Positions 9,401-18,749 of a stretch of DNA of 64,000 bases are shown in pieces. This DNA is from JAFIFT01 sp020051095 (GTDB taxonomy: Bacteria; Pseudomonadota; Gammaproteobacteria; Legionellales; Legionellaceae). Position 1 is the first letter of the stretch. Each line of letters begins with the position of its first letter. The translations under genes were made by a program, and so were the position numbers. The notes under the pieces were generated by a model, which did no database searches, had not been told where the DNA came from, and saw only the letters and a list, made by a program, of their open reading frames with translations. The stretch spans positions 1 through 64,000 of the forward strand of contig NZ_CAXMZT010000008.1 of the NCBI RefSeq assembly GCF_964199965.1, read 5' to 3'.

Positions 9401-11836
9401 TTAATCGAGTGGGTTATGGAGTTTATCCACCACGGAATCAAATCGTTTTTTCTTCATATCGTCAAACTTGAATTCATCGACTTGGATGGCATCCCAACGC
9501 GCATGCTCGACTTCTACTAACGCATCCATCTCCGTTTGGCTAAGTTTTCCATTTTTTACCAACTCCTGTAATTTATCTTTCAGTGCAGCAAATTTGAGTC
9601 CTTTCAGCCCCACTTTTTGATAAAGCGGTTGATGCTCAACCAGCAATTTTAAGGCATATTCCATGCGATCAACGGGTTGCTTGCTATCCCCACTCAGATA
9701 CACAAACTGCTGGATGAAACTGCGAAAGTCATTGTAGTTTGCCATTTTTTGAGCTAATTGGCTGTCGATTTTATCTTTGGGATAACGCAATGTCTGACCA
9801 AAGGGGAATGTCCATAGGCGCATCACCATACCTAAAAAGCGATTAGGGAAATTCTGGCAAAATTCAATCATGGCTTTTTGTGCTTGGTATAAACAATATT
9901 GCACCGCCCATTGCGCATGGAGCTGAAAGTCTGGATTTTGACCTTCTGCTTCATATAATCGTAAAGCGGCCATCCCCATATACAAATGAGACATCGCGTC
10001 TGCCAAGCGCGCGGATAACCGTTCTTTACGCTTTAAGCTACCGCCAAGAACGATTAACGACAAATCAGCCAACCATGCAAAGGCATGACTTAGTCTGGCA
10101 ATTTGTTGGTAATAACGCTTCATTGACCCACCCGGTGTGCCAATCAACCGCCCACTTGACCAAGTCGATAAGAAGGCTTTGGCCGTGTTGCTCAGGGTAT
10201 ATTGAATATGCTGCCAAATTAAATTTTGGAAAGCCGACTTGTCCTCATGGGACACCGCATAAAATTCATCGCGAACATACGGGTGACAAGCCATAGACCC
10301 TTGACCAAAGATCAAGAGATTGCGTGTCATAATGTTCGCCCCTTCAACGGTAATTGAAATGGGAATGGATTGGTAATGATCCACTAAATAATTACGTGGC
10401 CCCACTACCACGGCACGGCCTGCATGCACGTCCATGGCTGAATTGACTACTTTACGATATAACTCCGTATTGAAGTATTTGGTGATAGCAGAAGCAACCG
10501 ATGGTTTTTTGTGCTCCTGAACGGCCGCCACCGTTAATAATCGGGTTGCATTGACCAAATAGGTCCATCCAGCAATTTCTGCCAGTTTTTCTTCAATCCC
10601 TTCAAATTGAGCAATTTCAATATTGAATTGACGTCTGATGCGGGAAAAAGCGCCCGTGGTCATATAAGACACTGAGGAAGAAGCCGTTGCCAGCGCAGGT
10701 AAGGAAATAGAACGGCCTATGGATAGACATTCCACCAGCATTTGCCAACCATTCCCAGCTTGCTCTTGACCACCAATGATTGAATCAATCGGCACAAAGA
10801 TATTCTCCCCACGAATGGTGCCATTCATGAAGGGTTGATTTCCTGGCAAATGCCGATTGCCTATCTCTAAATTTTTGGTATCGCGCGCGATTAATAAGCA
10901 GGTAATGCCTTCTTGGCCTTTGCCTTTTAACAACCCTTTGGGGTCACGCAAGTTAACGGCAAGTCCAATCAACGTTGCCACGGGTGCGAGTGTTATCCAG
11001 CGCTTGTTTAAGGTTAAATCAAGCCCCATTAGCTTTTTACCATCGACCGTCTTTTCAACCACTACTGCTTCCGATTTAATCGAGGTGGCATCGCTGCCAG
11101 CGCCCGGTTCAGTTAAGGCAAAACAAGGAATTTCCTCGCCTTTGGCTAAGCGGGGTAAATAATACGATTTTTGTTTTTCTGTGCCATAAAAACTCAATAA
11201 TTCGCCAGGCCCCAATGAATTAGGAACCATCACAGTGACTGCAGCTGTTGCGCTGCGGGTTGCAATTTTCATGACCACATCGGAGTGGGCGCGCGCTGAA
11301 AACCCTTTGCCGCCATATTTTTTATCAATGACTAACCCTAAGAATCCTTTTTCTTTGATGTATTGCCAAACGGATTCCGGCATATCTTTTTCTTGAGAAA
11401 TAGCCCATTCATCAATCATGCCACAGAGCACTTGGGTTTCGTTATCGATAAACGCTTTTTCCTCTTTGCTTAAATCCGTGTTCACAGAAGCCAAACGATC
11501 CCAGTCTGGTTCGCCGATAAAAATATCTTTTTCAAGCCAAGTATCACCGGCATTTAAGGCCGTTTCTTCAGTCTTTGATAATTTAGGTATGGATTTTTTT
11601 GCCCGTTTGTAGGCAATATCGGCAATATACTCTCGCACCGGGTCAACCCGAATAACAACCGCTATGGCAATAATCGCCAGCCAAACCACTAAACCTGGCA
11701 GCCAAGATATGCCAACGACAAACGTTGCCAGAATCAAATAGATACCTGAACCAACTTCCCAAACGATCGCCTGCAAGTTGCGGCTCAGCACCAGCATCGA
11801 AAAGACAAGGTAGATTACAAACAATAACAAAGCCAT
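9401..11836 (-). CDS. fadE: membrane-associated acyl-CoA dehydrogenase FadE
   Basis: The 811-residue product fits FadE, the first enzyme of fatty-acid beta-oxidation. Two hydrophobic segments occupy about the first 70 residues. The acyl-CoA dehydrogenase core follows, with the FALTEPGAGSDA substrate/FAD motif, FMNGTIRGENIFVP and a helical C-domain including EGANIMTRNLLIFGQGS. The last ~280 residues form the additional C-terminal domain typical of the long FadE form (DUF1974). The ATG at 11836 has an AGGGAA site. It stands alone, with no other beta-oxidation gene adjacent, although a FadL-like porin occurs at 57-58 kb. Confidence 0.93.
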   Translation of the reverse strand: MALLLFVIYLVFSMLVLSRNLQAIVWEVGSGIYLILATFVVGISWLPGLVVWLAIIAIAVVIRVDPVREYIADIAYKRAKKSIPKLSKTEETALNAGDTWLEKDIFIGEPDWDRLASVNTDLSKEEKAFIDNETQVLCGMIDEWAISQEKDMPESVWQYIKEKGFLGLVIDKKYGGKGFSARAHSDVVMKIATRSATAAVTVMVPNSLGPGELLSFYGTEKQKSYYLPRLAKGEEIPCFALTEPGAGSDATSIKSEAVVVEKTVDGKKLMGLDLTLNKRWITLAPVATLIGLAVNLRDPKGLLKGKGQEGITCLLIARDTKNLEIGNRHLPGNQPFMNGTIRGENIFVPIDSIIGGQEQAGNGWQMLVECLSIGRSISLPALATASSSVSYMTTGAFSRIRRQFNIEIAQFEGIEEKLAEIAGWTYLVNATRLLTVAAVQEHKKPSVASAITKYFNTELYRKVVNSAMDVHAGRAVVVGPRNYLVDHYQSIPISITVEGANIMTRNLLIFGQGSMACHPYVRDEFYAVSHEDKSAFQNLIWQHIQYTLSNTAKAFLSTWSSGRLIGTPGGSMKRYYQQIARLSHAFAWLADLSLIVLGGSLKRKERLSARLADAMSHLYMGMAALRLYEAEGQNPDFQLHAQWAVQYCLYQAQKAMIEFCQNFPNRFLGMVMRLWTFPFGQTLRYPKDKIDSQLAQKMANYNDFRSFIQQFVYLSGDSKQPVDRMEYALKLLVEHQPLYQKVGLKGLKFAALKDKLQELVKNGKLSQTEMDALVEVEHARWDAIQVDEFKFDDMKKKRFDSVVDKLHNPLD

Positions 11837-12097
11837 GATGATTCCCTATTTTTATTATTAAATGTTAGGAACATTCCCTAGACCAGCTGACGTTGAAAAA
11901 TATGTCAAGCCATTGTCGAAAAAATACCCAAAAAATGGTTCGATTCAATATTAATTCATTGGGTATCTTCCCATCATACTGCAAATCACAGAATTTGGCA
12001 TCGTCACGTGGATTTATTTTAATTATGTGAGATACTGGAGAGGATGTTGGGTCAAGGCCCAACCCTGAGGGATAGAGGAAAAGGAAACACTACCATC

Positions 12098-12667
12098 ATG
12101 TCTCGGTTTATTTGGCAATTTGATCTATCAGGTGAACAGTGGTCGCCTAGCGGTGACTGGCAAAAAGATAGCCATAAATGGGAAATTCGTTATTTCTGGC
12201 CCATTGAGCAAGTTATCCAACTCAATTTCCATGAAAGCCAATTAAATTGGGGAAATGGCGCTTGTAAAATCCATCATGATATTTATTGGCTGGATAGAAA
12301 CAATCCCTTGAATATTAAACAACGCAAAGACCTTTTTGTCTTTAAAGAAATGATTATCCAAACCAACGACCGAATCGCATTTGAAAAAAAAGAAACATTA
12401 ACAGGCGATGAATTACCCAAAAGGAACTACGAAACCATTGCCGTTGATAAAATGGCGCTACAACTCATCATCCATCAAAAACCAAAATGTCTGCTTGAGT
12501 TATCCAAAATACGTGTTCAAGAGCAAACGTTTTCTAGCCTATGTATTGAGAGTCGTTGTGGTGAATTGGTCGATGATTTAAATAGCCATTTAAATTTGCC
12601 CCTAAAAGCGAAAAGCTATGTCACGTTTTTAGGCGAACTATTAGGGATAGTGAATCATGAAAAGTGA
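12098..12667 (+). CDS. hypothetical protein coupled to ppk, possibly CYTH-like
   Basis: The 189-residue product is not one I can name. Its end overlaps the ppk start by 11 bases, so the two are translationally coupled and probably work together. It is soluble, with alternating strand-like segments (WEIRYFWP, VIQLNFHESQLNWG, IAFEKKETL) and a tail, CIESRCGELVDDL then KAKSYVTFLGELL, that faintly recalls the final strand and SYPE helix of CYTH/triphosphate-tunnel proteins, which bind polyphosphate or triphosphate. The canonical ExExK motif is not evident, so this is a weak hypothesis. The ATG at 12098 (MSRFIWQF) follows AAGGAA; an earlier ATG at 12044 is possible but lies in a hairpin (GTTGGG/CCCAAC). 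Confidence 0.7.
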   Translation: MSRFIWQFDLSGEQWSPSGDWQKDSHKWEIRYFWPIEQVIQLNFHESQLNWGNGACKIHHDIYWLDRNNPLNIKQRKDLFVFKEMIIQTNDRIAFEKKETLTGDELPKRNYETIAVDKMALQLIIHQKPKCLLELSKIRVQEQTFSSLCIESRCGELVDDLNSHLNLPLKAKSYVTFLGELLGIVNHEK

Positions 12668-14717
12668 CCATAGCCAAGATATACCCTACATTAACAGAGA
12701 GTTTTCTCTATTAAAATTCAACGAGCGCATTCTTGAGTTGGCCTGCGACGCGGAAGTCCCTCTTTTAGAAAGAATGCGGTTTTTATGCATCTGCAGTTCC
12801 AATTTGGACGAATTTTTCGAAGTACGAATTGCGGAGCTTAAGCGTTTGATGAAGCAAAATCCTGATAAGGTTGATATTGACGGATTAAAACCCGGCGAGA
12901 TTTTCGATGAGCTCTCTATCCGTCTGCATGACCTGATTAAGCAAGTTTATGCAACCTATAATGATAAAATATTGCCTGCTCTTACCAGCGAAGGGATCAC
13001 CATTATTGAGCCGAAAGATTGGAATAAAGCCATTCATAAGTGGTCTAAAGACTATTTTTATCAGCATATATTGCCGCTGGTCAGCCCCATCGCGCTCGAT
13101 TTAGCCCACCCATTTCCTCGTTTGATTAATAAAAGTCTCAACTTTTTTATCACCCTGAAAGGGACCGATGCGTTTAACCGCCAAATTGATTATGCCTTGG
13201 TGCATGCCCCGAGATCCTTACCTCGTGTCATCCCCGTGCCTCACCATCTGTCTGCCGATGGAAAAACAGAATTTGTGTATCTTGCCTCCTTGTTTGAATA
13301 TTATGCCTATGCGCTTTTCCCCGGCATGAAGATTACAGGCTGTTATCAAGTGCGCTTAACGCGAAATAGCGATGTTTATTTGCATGAAGAAGAGATTGAA
13401 GATCTGGCCCTTGCCTTGCAAAGAGAGCTTTACTCTCGTCATTACGGGGATGTGGTGCGGTTAGAATTAGACAAAAACTGCCCCGAAGAGATTTTGCATT
13501 TCTTACAACGAAAATATCAACTCACGAAAAAAGATACCTATTTTTGCGATGGTCCTGTCAATTTACAGCGTTTTTCACAAGCCTTGCAGCATATCCATCG
13601 CGAGGATCTCAAATACCCCAAATTCACCCCCAAATACCCCCCTTTTCATAGCCTTCACAAAAATATGTTCGATATTTTAAACGACGAAGACATCTTGATA
13701 CACTTGCCTTATCAAAGTTTTGATCTGGTGGTTGACTTCATTCAAAAAGCCTCCAAAGATCCCGAGGTTCTTGCTATCAAACAAACCCTGTATCGCGTGG
13801 ATTCTAATTCCGCCATTGTGGATGCCTTAGTGCATGCCGCAAGAACCGGAAAAGAAGTCACCGCGATCATTGAGCTAAGAGCGCGATTTAATGAAGAATC
13901 AAACCTCAAACTTGCATCAAGGCTACATGAAGCGGGTGTGTTGGTGTTATATGGTGTGTTAGGTCATAAAAGTCATGCCAAAATGGCCTTGGTGGTGAGA
14001 AGACATGAAGGCGAAGTAAAACGCTATGTCCATTTAGGGACGGGCAATTATCACGAAAAAATTGCGCACGAATACACGGACTTAGGCTTACTAACGTCCG
14101 ATCAAGACATCACCACCGATGTGCAATTTATCTTCCAACAATTAACCGGCCTTGGCAAAACCATCAAGTTGAAAAAATTATTTAATTCACCGTTTACCTT
14201 ACAAGAACAATTGCTCTTTCAAATTAAGAGATGCATTAATGCTGCCAAAAAGGGCCAAAAATGCGAAATTATTATCAAAGTGAATGGCATTAATGACAAG
14301 CCCACCATTGATGCGTTATATCAGGCATCGAAAGCCAAGGTAAAAATTACCTTAATTGTTCGTTCAATTTGCTGTTTAAAACCGGGAATACCTGGCGTGT
14401 CGGATAATATTCGTGTCATCTCCTATGCGGGGCGCTTTCTTGAACATCATCGGGTGTTTTATTTTCGCATCCATGACATGACTTATTATTTCTTATCCAG
14501 CGCCGATTTGATGGAACGCAATTTGTATCATCGCATTGAAATATTATTCCCCATTTTTGATCCACAAATTCAACAACGAATCGATGAAGAGATATTAGTC
14601 AACTATTGCATGGATGAAAAAAATACCTGGGAAATGCTGCCAGATGGCAATTATCGTCGTTTAAGCAAAGGCAAGGACAACGCCCAAGAGCGATTGATTG
14701 CAAAATTTAGTCAGTGA
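12657..14717 (+). CDS. ppk: polyphosphate kinase 1
   Basis: The 686-residue product is Ppk1, which reversibly makes inorganic polyphosphate from ATP. The N-terminal domain opens with YINREFSLLKFNERILELA and the CSSNLDEFFEVRIAEL motif. The two catalytic histidines of the phospholipase-D-like halves are in GHKSHAKMALVVRR (autophosphorylated His) and GRFLEHHRVFYF. Length is normal for the family. It is coupled to the preceding unknown gene and ends in an 11-base convergent overlap with epmB. No ppx gene is adjacent. Confidence 0.96.
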   Translation: MKSDHSQDIPYINREFSLLKFNERILELACDAEVPLLERMRFLCICSSNLDEFFEVRIAELKRLMKQNPDKVDIDGLKPGEIFDELSIRLHDLIKQVYATYNDKILPALTSEGITIIEPKDWNKAIHKWSKDYFYQHILPLVSPIALDLAHPFPRLINKSLNFFITLKGTDAFNRQIDYALVHAPRSLPRVIPVPHHLSADGKTEFVYLASLFEYYAYALFPGMKITGCYQVRLTRNSDVYLHEEEIEDLALALQRELYSRHYGDVVRLELDKNCPEEILHFLQRKYQLTKKDTYFCDGPVNLQRFSQALQHIHREDLKYPKFTPKYPPFHSLHKNMFDILNDEDILIHLPYQSFDLVVDFIQKASKDPEVLAIKQTLYRVDSNSAIVDALVHAARTGKEVTAIIELRARFNEESNLKLASRLHEAGVLVLYGVLGHKSHAKMALVVRRHEGEVKRYVHLGTGNYHEKIAHEYTDLGLLTSDQDITTDVQFIFQQLTGLGKTIKLKKLFNSPFTLQEQLLFQIKRCINAAKKGQKCEIIIKVNGINDKPTIDALYQASKAKVKITLIVRSICCLKPGIPGVSDNIRVISYAGRFLEHHRVFYFRIHDMTYYFLSSADLMERNLYHRIEILFPIFDPQIQQRIDEEILVNYCMDEKNTWEMLPDGNYRRLSKGKDNAQERLIAKFSQ

Positions 14718-15723
14718 CAGGGTAGGCGACCTCGGCCAATTTCGCCTGGCTGGTTAACCATATTTTATGGCGGACACCTGCTTTTTCTGTCACCAATTTA
14801 GGCACTAAATAACCGGGCAAATGCGCTTGTAACGCTTGATGTAAAGCCAACGCCTCTTCCCGTTTGATATCAAAATGAGCAGCCCCAGCGACTTTGTCTA
14901 AAGTATGCAGATAATAGGGTAAGATTCCGTAGCTAAAGAGCTGTTGGCAAAGCGCAATTAACGTATCCACCTTATCATTGATTTGATGCAAAAGAACCGC
15001 TTGATTGAATAGATGCACGCCCTTTTGCCGTAGCAATTGAAATACTGGCTTTAATGAGGGAATAAGCTCATTGGGGTGATTACAGTGAACCACCAAAACC
15101 ACCTGGCAGCGACTTTGATGGAATCGGTCTAACAATTGGGTTGTCATACGCTCGGGTAATACAATCGGTATTCGAGAATGTATCCGAATCGTGCTCACAT
15201 GGGGAATTGCCTCAAGTTGGCCAAATAACGCGGATAAATTATCATCCGAAATCAATAAGGGGTCGCCACCACTTAAAATAACCTCCTGGATACTGGGATC
15301 GTGGGCAATATAGTCTAACAGCTTTTTTAACTTTTCTTTACTAAGGATGTTTTGATGGTAAGGAAAATGTCTGCGAAAGCAATATCGGCAATTAATAGCG
15401 CATGCCCCTGCAAGGGTTATCAAAACCCGGCCGTGATACTTATGAATTAAGCCTGGGAGGGGATTTTGTTCCTTTTCTGCCAGCGGGTCAGCCTCATAAC
15501 CAATGACGCTGTCATTTTCATTGGCAACGGCTAATACTTGTTTTAACAAGGGGTCATTGGCATCACCAAAAACCATTCTATCTGCGAATCCTTTCGGGAC
15601 ACGTGTGGGAAATTGATAAGCCGCCTCATCGTCCGCCAACTCAGTTGGTAAACCCAAATAAGTTAACAAAGCCTTGGCATTCCCAAACCCTTGCGCTAGA
15701 ATTTGCTGCCAACGTACTGTCAT
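14707..15723 (-). CDS. epmB: EF-P beta-lysylation protein EpmB (lysine 2,3-aminomutase family)
   Basis: This radical-SAM enzyme of about 338 residues converts (S)-alpha-lysine to (R)-beta-lysine for attachment to elongation factor P. The radical-SAM cluster is CAINCRYCFRRHFPY (CxxxCxxC), followed by VILSGGDPLLISD and the HSRIPIVLPERM segment of the aminomutase group. Divergent efp, its target, starts 134 bases away, which supports EpmB over catabolic aminomutase. The ATG at 15723 has a nearby GAAAGCGAG; another ATG at 15741 in the same frame lacks a ribosome site. The partner EpmA ligase is not in this window. Confidence 0.92.
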   Translation of the reverse strand: MTVRWQQILAQGFGNAKALLTYLGLPTELADDEAAYQFPTRVPKGFADRMVFGDANDPLLKQVLAVANENDSVIGYEADPLAEKEQNPLPGLIHKYHGRVLITLAGACAINCRYCFRRHFPYHQNILSKEKLKKLLDYIAHDPSIQEVILSGGDPLLISDDNLSALFGQLEAIPHVSTIRIHSRIPIVLPERMTTQLLDRFHQSRCQVVLVVHCNHPNELIPSLKPVFQLLRQKGVHLFNQAVLLHQINDKVDTLIALCQQLFSYGILPYYLHTLDKVAGAAHFDIKREEALALHQALQAHLPGYLVPKLVTEKAGVRHKIWLTSQAKLAEVAYPVTD

Positions 15724-15857
15724 CGCTCGCTTTCGTCTCATTAACTTGATAAGATGGCGAATTTAACCAAAAAGTAACCAAAACACAATAAGGCCTTCAT
15801 TAAAACCTGTCCTTACCCTGAAAAAAATCGAAATATATTACGAAACTCGGAGAGATC

Positions 15858-16427
15858 ATGGCAACTTATAGCACCAATGAATTCAAAAACGGTCTAAAAA
15901 TTATGATTGACGGTGCTCCCTGTAGCATTGTCGAATGCGAATTTGTCAAACCCGGCAAGGGGCAAGCCTTTACCCGTGTTAAAATTCGCAATTTAAAAAC
16001 CAACCGTGTGGTCGAGCGTACCTACAAATCAGGTGAAACGGTTGAAGGGGCTGATGTAGTCGATGTCGAAATGCAATATTTATATAACGACGGTGAGTTA
16101 TGGCATTTTATGGTATCTGATACGTTTGAGCAGCACGGAGTCACCAACGAGTGCGTGGGGGATGCAAGCCAATGGCTTAAAGAACAAGATATCTGTGTGG
16201 TCACCCTATGGAATGGCAGCCCAATCCAAGTTGCGCCACCTAATTTCGTCATCTTAGAAATTACCGAAACCGATCCCGGTCTAAAAGGGGATACCTCTGG
16301 CGGCGGTGGAAAACCTGCAACTTTAGAAACAGGGGCTGTGGTTCGAGTGCCTTTGTTTGTGCAAATCGGGGAGCTTATCAAAGTCGACACCCGCAGTGGG
16401 GAATACGTTTCTAGAGCGAAAGAATAG
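15858..16427 (+). CDS. efp: elongation factor P
   Basis: The 189-residue product is EF-P, which enters stalled ribosomes and relieves pausing at polyproline stretches. The modified lysine, K34, is present in VKPGKGQAFTRVKIRNL, as expected for the EpmAB beta-lysylation type. Domains II and III follow, with PLFVQIGELIKVDTRSGEYVSR at the end. The ATG at 15858 has an excellent GGAGAG site. It is divergent from epmB and followed immediately by an intrinsic terminator, so it is probably monocistronic. Confidence 0.97.
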   Translation: MATYSTNEFKNGLKIMIDGAPCSIVECEFVKPGKGQAFTRVKIRNLKTNRVVERTYKSGETVEGADVVDVEMQYLYNDGELWHFMVSDTFEQHGVTNECVGDASQWLKEQDICVVTLWNGSPIQVAPPNFVILEITETDPGLKGDTSGGGGKPATLETGAVVRVPLFVQIGELIKVDTRSGEYVSRAKE

Positions 16428-16446
16428 CCCCCTTTTGAGGGGGCTT
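16426..16446 (+). terminator. intrinsic terminator of efp
   Basis: AGCCCCC at 16426-16432 pairs with GGGGGCT at 16439-16445 around a TTTTGA loop. The stem begins inside the efp stop codon. Only a short T tract follows. Confidence 0.7.
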
Positions 16447-16460
16447 GTGCCAGATATACT

Positions 16461-16495
16461 CACATTCCATGAAATGCGAGTTTTCATGGAATGTG
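16461..16495. terminator. perfect 14-bp hairpin between convergent genes
   Basis: The 14 bases at 16461-16474 are exactly complementary to 16482-16495, with a seven-base loop. The hairpin sits between efp and the minus-strand lipoprotein gene and probably insulates transcription from both sides. Confidence 0.65.
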
Positions 16496-16506
16496 GGTAA
16501 AGTTAT

Positions 16507-16722
16507 TTAGAATCCAAAGCTATACCCATACCAAGAGCGGGTCGAATAGCCAATACCAGGTCCATAACTAAAGCCATACGTGGTTGAATAGGGCGTGTAT
16601 CCATAAATGCCCGAGTAATAACTATAATTCACTGCTGGTACGGTTGTTGTCACCGTAGTTAGTGTGCAAGCACTTGCGGAAAGTGCGACGATGGCAATGA
16701 CAATTCCCTGTTTTAGTTTCAT
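16507..16722 (-). CDS. small Tyr/Gly-rich lipoprotein
   Basis: This 71-residue product starts with a lipoprotein signal: a basic MKLKQ, a hydrophobic stretch and the lipobox LSASAC, giving a mature protein of about 52 residues after Cys19. The mature part begins with a Thr/Val tract and is then rich in Tyr, Gly and Ser, with repeated phrases like YSYYSGIYGYTPY and SYGPGIGYS. A GGGGGGCAAGAG ribosome site precedes the ATG. Such small surface lipoproteins are common and of unknown function; I cannot assign a role. Confidence 0.75.
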   Translation of the reverse strand: MKLKQGIVIAIVALSASACTLTTVTTTVPAVNYSYYSGIYGYTPYSTTYGFSYGPGIGYSTRSWYGYSFGF

Positions 16723-17137
16723 TCTCTTGCCCCCCTTTAAATGGAAGATGGCAGATAATGACTCCCTGCATACTGAGCCCTAACTTCTCTTCATCATTCG
16801 GGCCTGTGACAAGCTTCAGCACCAACTGCCTAAGCAGTATACACACCACCTACCAACGCGACCCCTATCTAGTATCAACTTGATTTTGGTTCAGCCAGAA
16901 GAGTCATTACCTTTATGGTAAATATTAGTTCAATTTGTACGCATTGTCACTTAAAAGAGTCTATTTTTTACTCTCAATGGCTATATCATGTCGAATTAAC
17001 TGGCAAGCCCCCACCCTATCTTATTGTTTTATAGTATTTAAATGAAAAAATTCCTTTAATAGTTCGCACTTGTTCAGCAAATCTTAAGGTGATGTGGTCT
17101 ATAATTAATTATAAGTAATACAAAATTGGGGTATAAC
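16723..17137. other. non-coding stretch, about 415 bases
   Basis: I see no supported gene here. The right end carries the AT-rich promoter region of the 17138 gene (TATAATTAATTATAAG around 17098-17113). A weak AGAGT/ACTCT inverted repeat near 16956-16975 is too short to interpret. Confidence 0.4.
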
Positions 17138-17791
17138 ATGGCAGACCCAAAAGATTTACCTAGGACAGATGCAACAGACAACAATCCATTAATGGGTTCA
17201 GGTGCAAATACACCAACTCCACCCACACCTGAAAATAACGCGTCCCCAACAGATGCTGTGGATGACGTAACAAAAGGTGCCAGTAAGGCGACTGATACTG
17301 CTACAGATATGGCGGATAAAGGGGTGGATGCAGCGTCTAAGGTTGGTGAAGATGTCAGTAACAGTTTATTAAGTGGCGAATGGGATGAAAATGAACTTCC
17401 TTGGATGAAGTTGCTAAAATCGATACAAAACATGGCAGCCAGCTTGGCCGGCTCTGCAGACCAATTTACAGCAGATGGCGTGAAAGGCGCTGTGAACACA
17501 GTATCCGACGCTGCCAAACAAGGGTTAAGCTCTCTGGGGGATGGGCTAAAGTCGGCAATGAATATGTTTGATTCATCTTCTGGCCCATCTCCCAAATCAT
17601 CCTCAAAGGAAGACACATCAAATGATATTGAAATGACCGATATGAGCAGTAGCACTCCCACGAATTTAATGGATTCTTTGGGGATGAAGGATTCAATTCA
17701 AGGTGCGAATCTAGGTGGAGTAGAAGGAACTAGCGAAGTAGCAAGCACCGTAATAGAAGTCGCACCAGAAGCTGCTGCTCTTGTTACTTGA
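17138..17791 (+). CDS. low-complexity acidic helical protein
   Basis: I do not recognise this 217-residue product. It is soluble and low in complexity: a Pro/Thr-rich N-terminus, then Ala/Asp/Lys phrases with near-11-residue periodicity (VTKGASKATDTATDMADKGV, VKGAVNTVSDAAKQGLSSLG) that look like amphipathic helices, then a Ser/Pro-rich disordered part and a tail of small residues. A hydrophobic patch, WMKLLKSIQNMAASLAG, separates the two helical parts. The ATG at 17138 has GGGG seven bases upstream; the in-frame TTG at 17126 is unlikely. It is stand-alone. It shares its style with the protein at 8496 and may be a secreted or stress-related protein, but nothing proves that. Confidence 0.65.
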   Translation: MADPKDLPRTDATDNNPLMGSGANTPTPPTPENNASPTDAVDDVTKGASKATDTATDMADKGVDAASKVGEDVSNSLLSGEWDENELPWMKLLKSIQNMAASLAGSADQFTADGVKGAVNTVSDAAKQGLSSLGDGLKSAMNMFDSSSGPSPKSSSKEDTSNDIEMTDMSSSTPTNLMDSLGMKDSIQGANLGGVEGTSEVASTVIEVAPEAAALVT

Positions 17792-17953
17792 TTCGAAGTA
17801 GCCTAATACACCCAGCTAATGTTATGCAATCTATTTCCATGGCCTTTCCATTTACGTTCAAGAAAAACCCATTTCCGATAGACTGCTTATCGATTCGGCA
17901 TCAACGTCATATTGATGCTATAGTTTATTAAAAGAATTTTAAAGATTCCGTTC

Positions 17954-18733
17954 ATGGGCGATAAATTAAAACAACTTTTTGACTTAACAGGTAAAACAGC
18001 CATTATTACTGGGGGGTCTTCGGATATAGGCCGCCAATTAACCACCACCTTAGCTGGTGTTGGCGCCCATGTTATTAGTTTGGATATAGTCAATACTGAA
18101 ACACCCGCGCTCGAAACTGAGATAAACTTTTTAGCAGGATCGTTTGAGTTCCATCAAATTGATCTAACTTCAGTGGCACGTATGACGGCATTAATCCAAC
18201 AAATTACCGCCAATAAACCCATTGACATTTTAATCAATAGCGCACGATTTCGTGAAAAGACTTTATTGACCGAGTTTAACCCAGACCTTTGGGATAAGCA
18301 TTTTGAAGTCAACACGAAAGTCACTTGGATGATGACTCAGCTGGTGGTTGCCAATATGATTGAAAAAAAAATAAAAGGTAGCATCATTAATATTGCCAGT
18401 ATGAATGGTGATTGTGTTCCTGTAGAGGGTTTTTCAGCCTACTGTGCATCCAAAGCGGCGATAATCCAACTATCTAAGCAATTAGTGGCGGAACTATCAC
18501 CTCATGGAATACGCATCAATAGCATCTCCCCGGGTTTAATTTATACCTCTGCTACAAAAGAAAGTATCGATGCATCACGGGAAACTTTGACCAAAATCAT
18601 TCCACTTCATTTTATCGCTGATCCATCTGATTTAGATGCAATTATCTTATTTTTAGCCAGTAATAATGCCTCTCGCTATGTCACAGGCGCAAACTATGTG
18701 ATTGATGGCGGTTTGAGTACCCGCCTCTTATGA
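17954..18733 (+). CDS. short-chain dehydrogenase/reductase
   Basis: The 259-residue product is a classical SDR that uses NAD(P)H in the cytoplasm. It has the dinucleotide loop TGGSSDIGRQL (TGxxxxIG form), the D of LDIVNTE after the second strand, NSAR in place of the usual NNAG, the catalytic Ser in IINIASMNG, the YCASK catalytic pair and a C-terminal GANYVIDGG. It resembles the gluconate 5-dehydrogenase/3-oxoacyl-reductase group, but the substrate cannot be told from sequence. It is flanked by unrelated genes on both sides. Confidence 0.88.
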   Translation: MGDKLKQLFDLTGKTAIITGGSSDIGRQLTTTLAGVGAHVISLDIVNTETPALETEINFLAGSFEFHQIDLTSVARMTALIQQITANKPIDILINSARFREKTLLTEFNPDLWDKHFEVNTKVTWMMTQLVVANMIEKKIKGSIINIASMNGDCVPVEGFSAYCASKAAIIQLSKQLVAELSPHGIRINSISPGLIYTSATKESIDASRETLTKIIPLHFIADPSDLDAIILFLASNNASRYVTGANYVIDGGLSTRLL

Positions 18734-18749
18734 TAAATTAACCGGCCCT

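Noticed and set aside
9880..10296. Plus-strand frame of 138 codons inside fadE
   Set aside because: Fully inside a conserved gene on the other strand, with no family features.
11865..12062. Minus-strand frame of 65 codons
   Set aside because: It lies in the divergent promoter region of fadE and the ppk-linked gene, has no ribosome site and looks like random translation.
12047..12065. GTTGGG/CCCAAC hairpin as a riboswitch or terminator for the ppk operon
   Set aside because: The stem is only six bases with no T run or conserved core, so it was not listed as a separate feature.
16622..16849. Minus-strand frame overlapping the small lipoprotein
   Set aside because: The lipoprotein frame has a perfect lipobox and ribosome site, so this one is a shadow.
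17074..17661. Minus-strand frame of 195 codons
   Set aside because: Antisense of the low-complexity 17138 gene; that gene has a clear ribosome site and promoter, the antisense has none.
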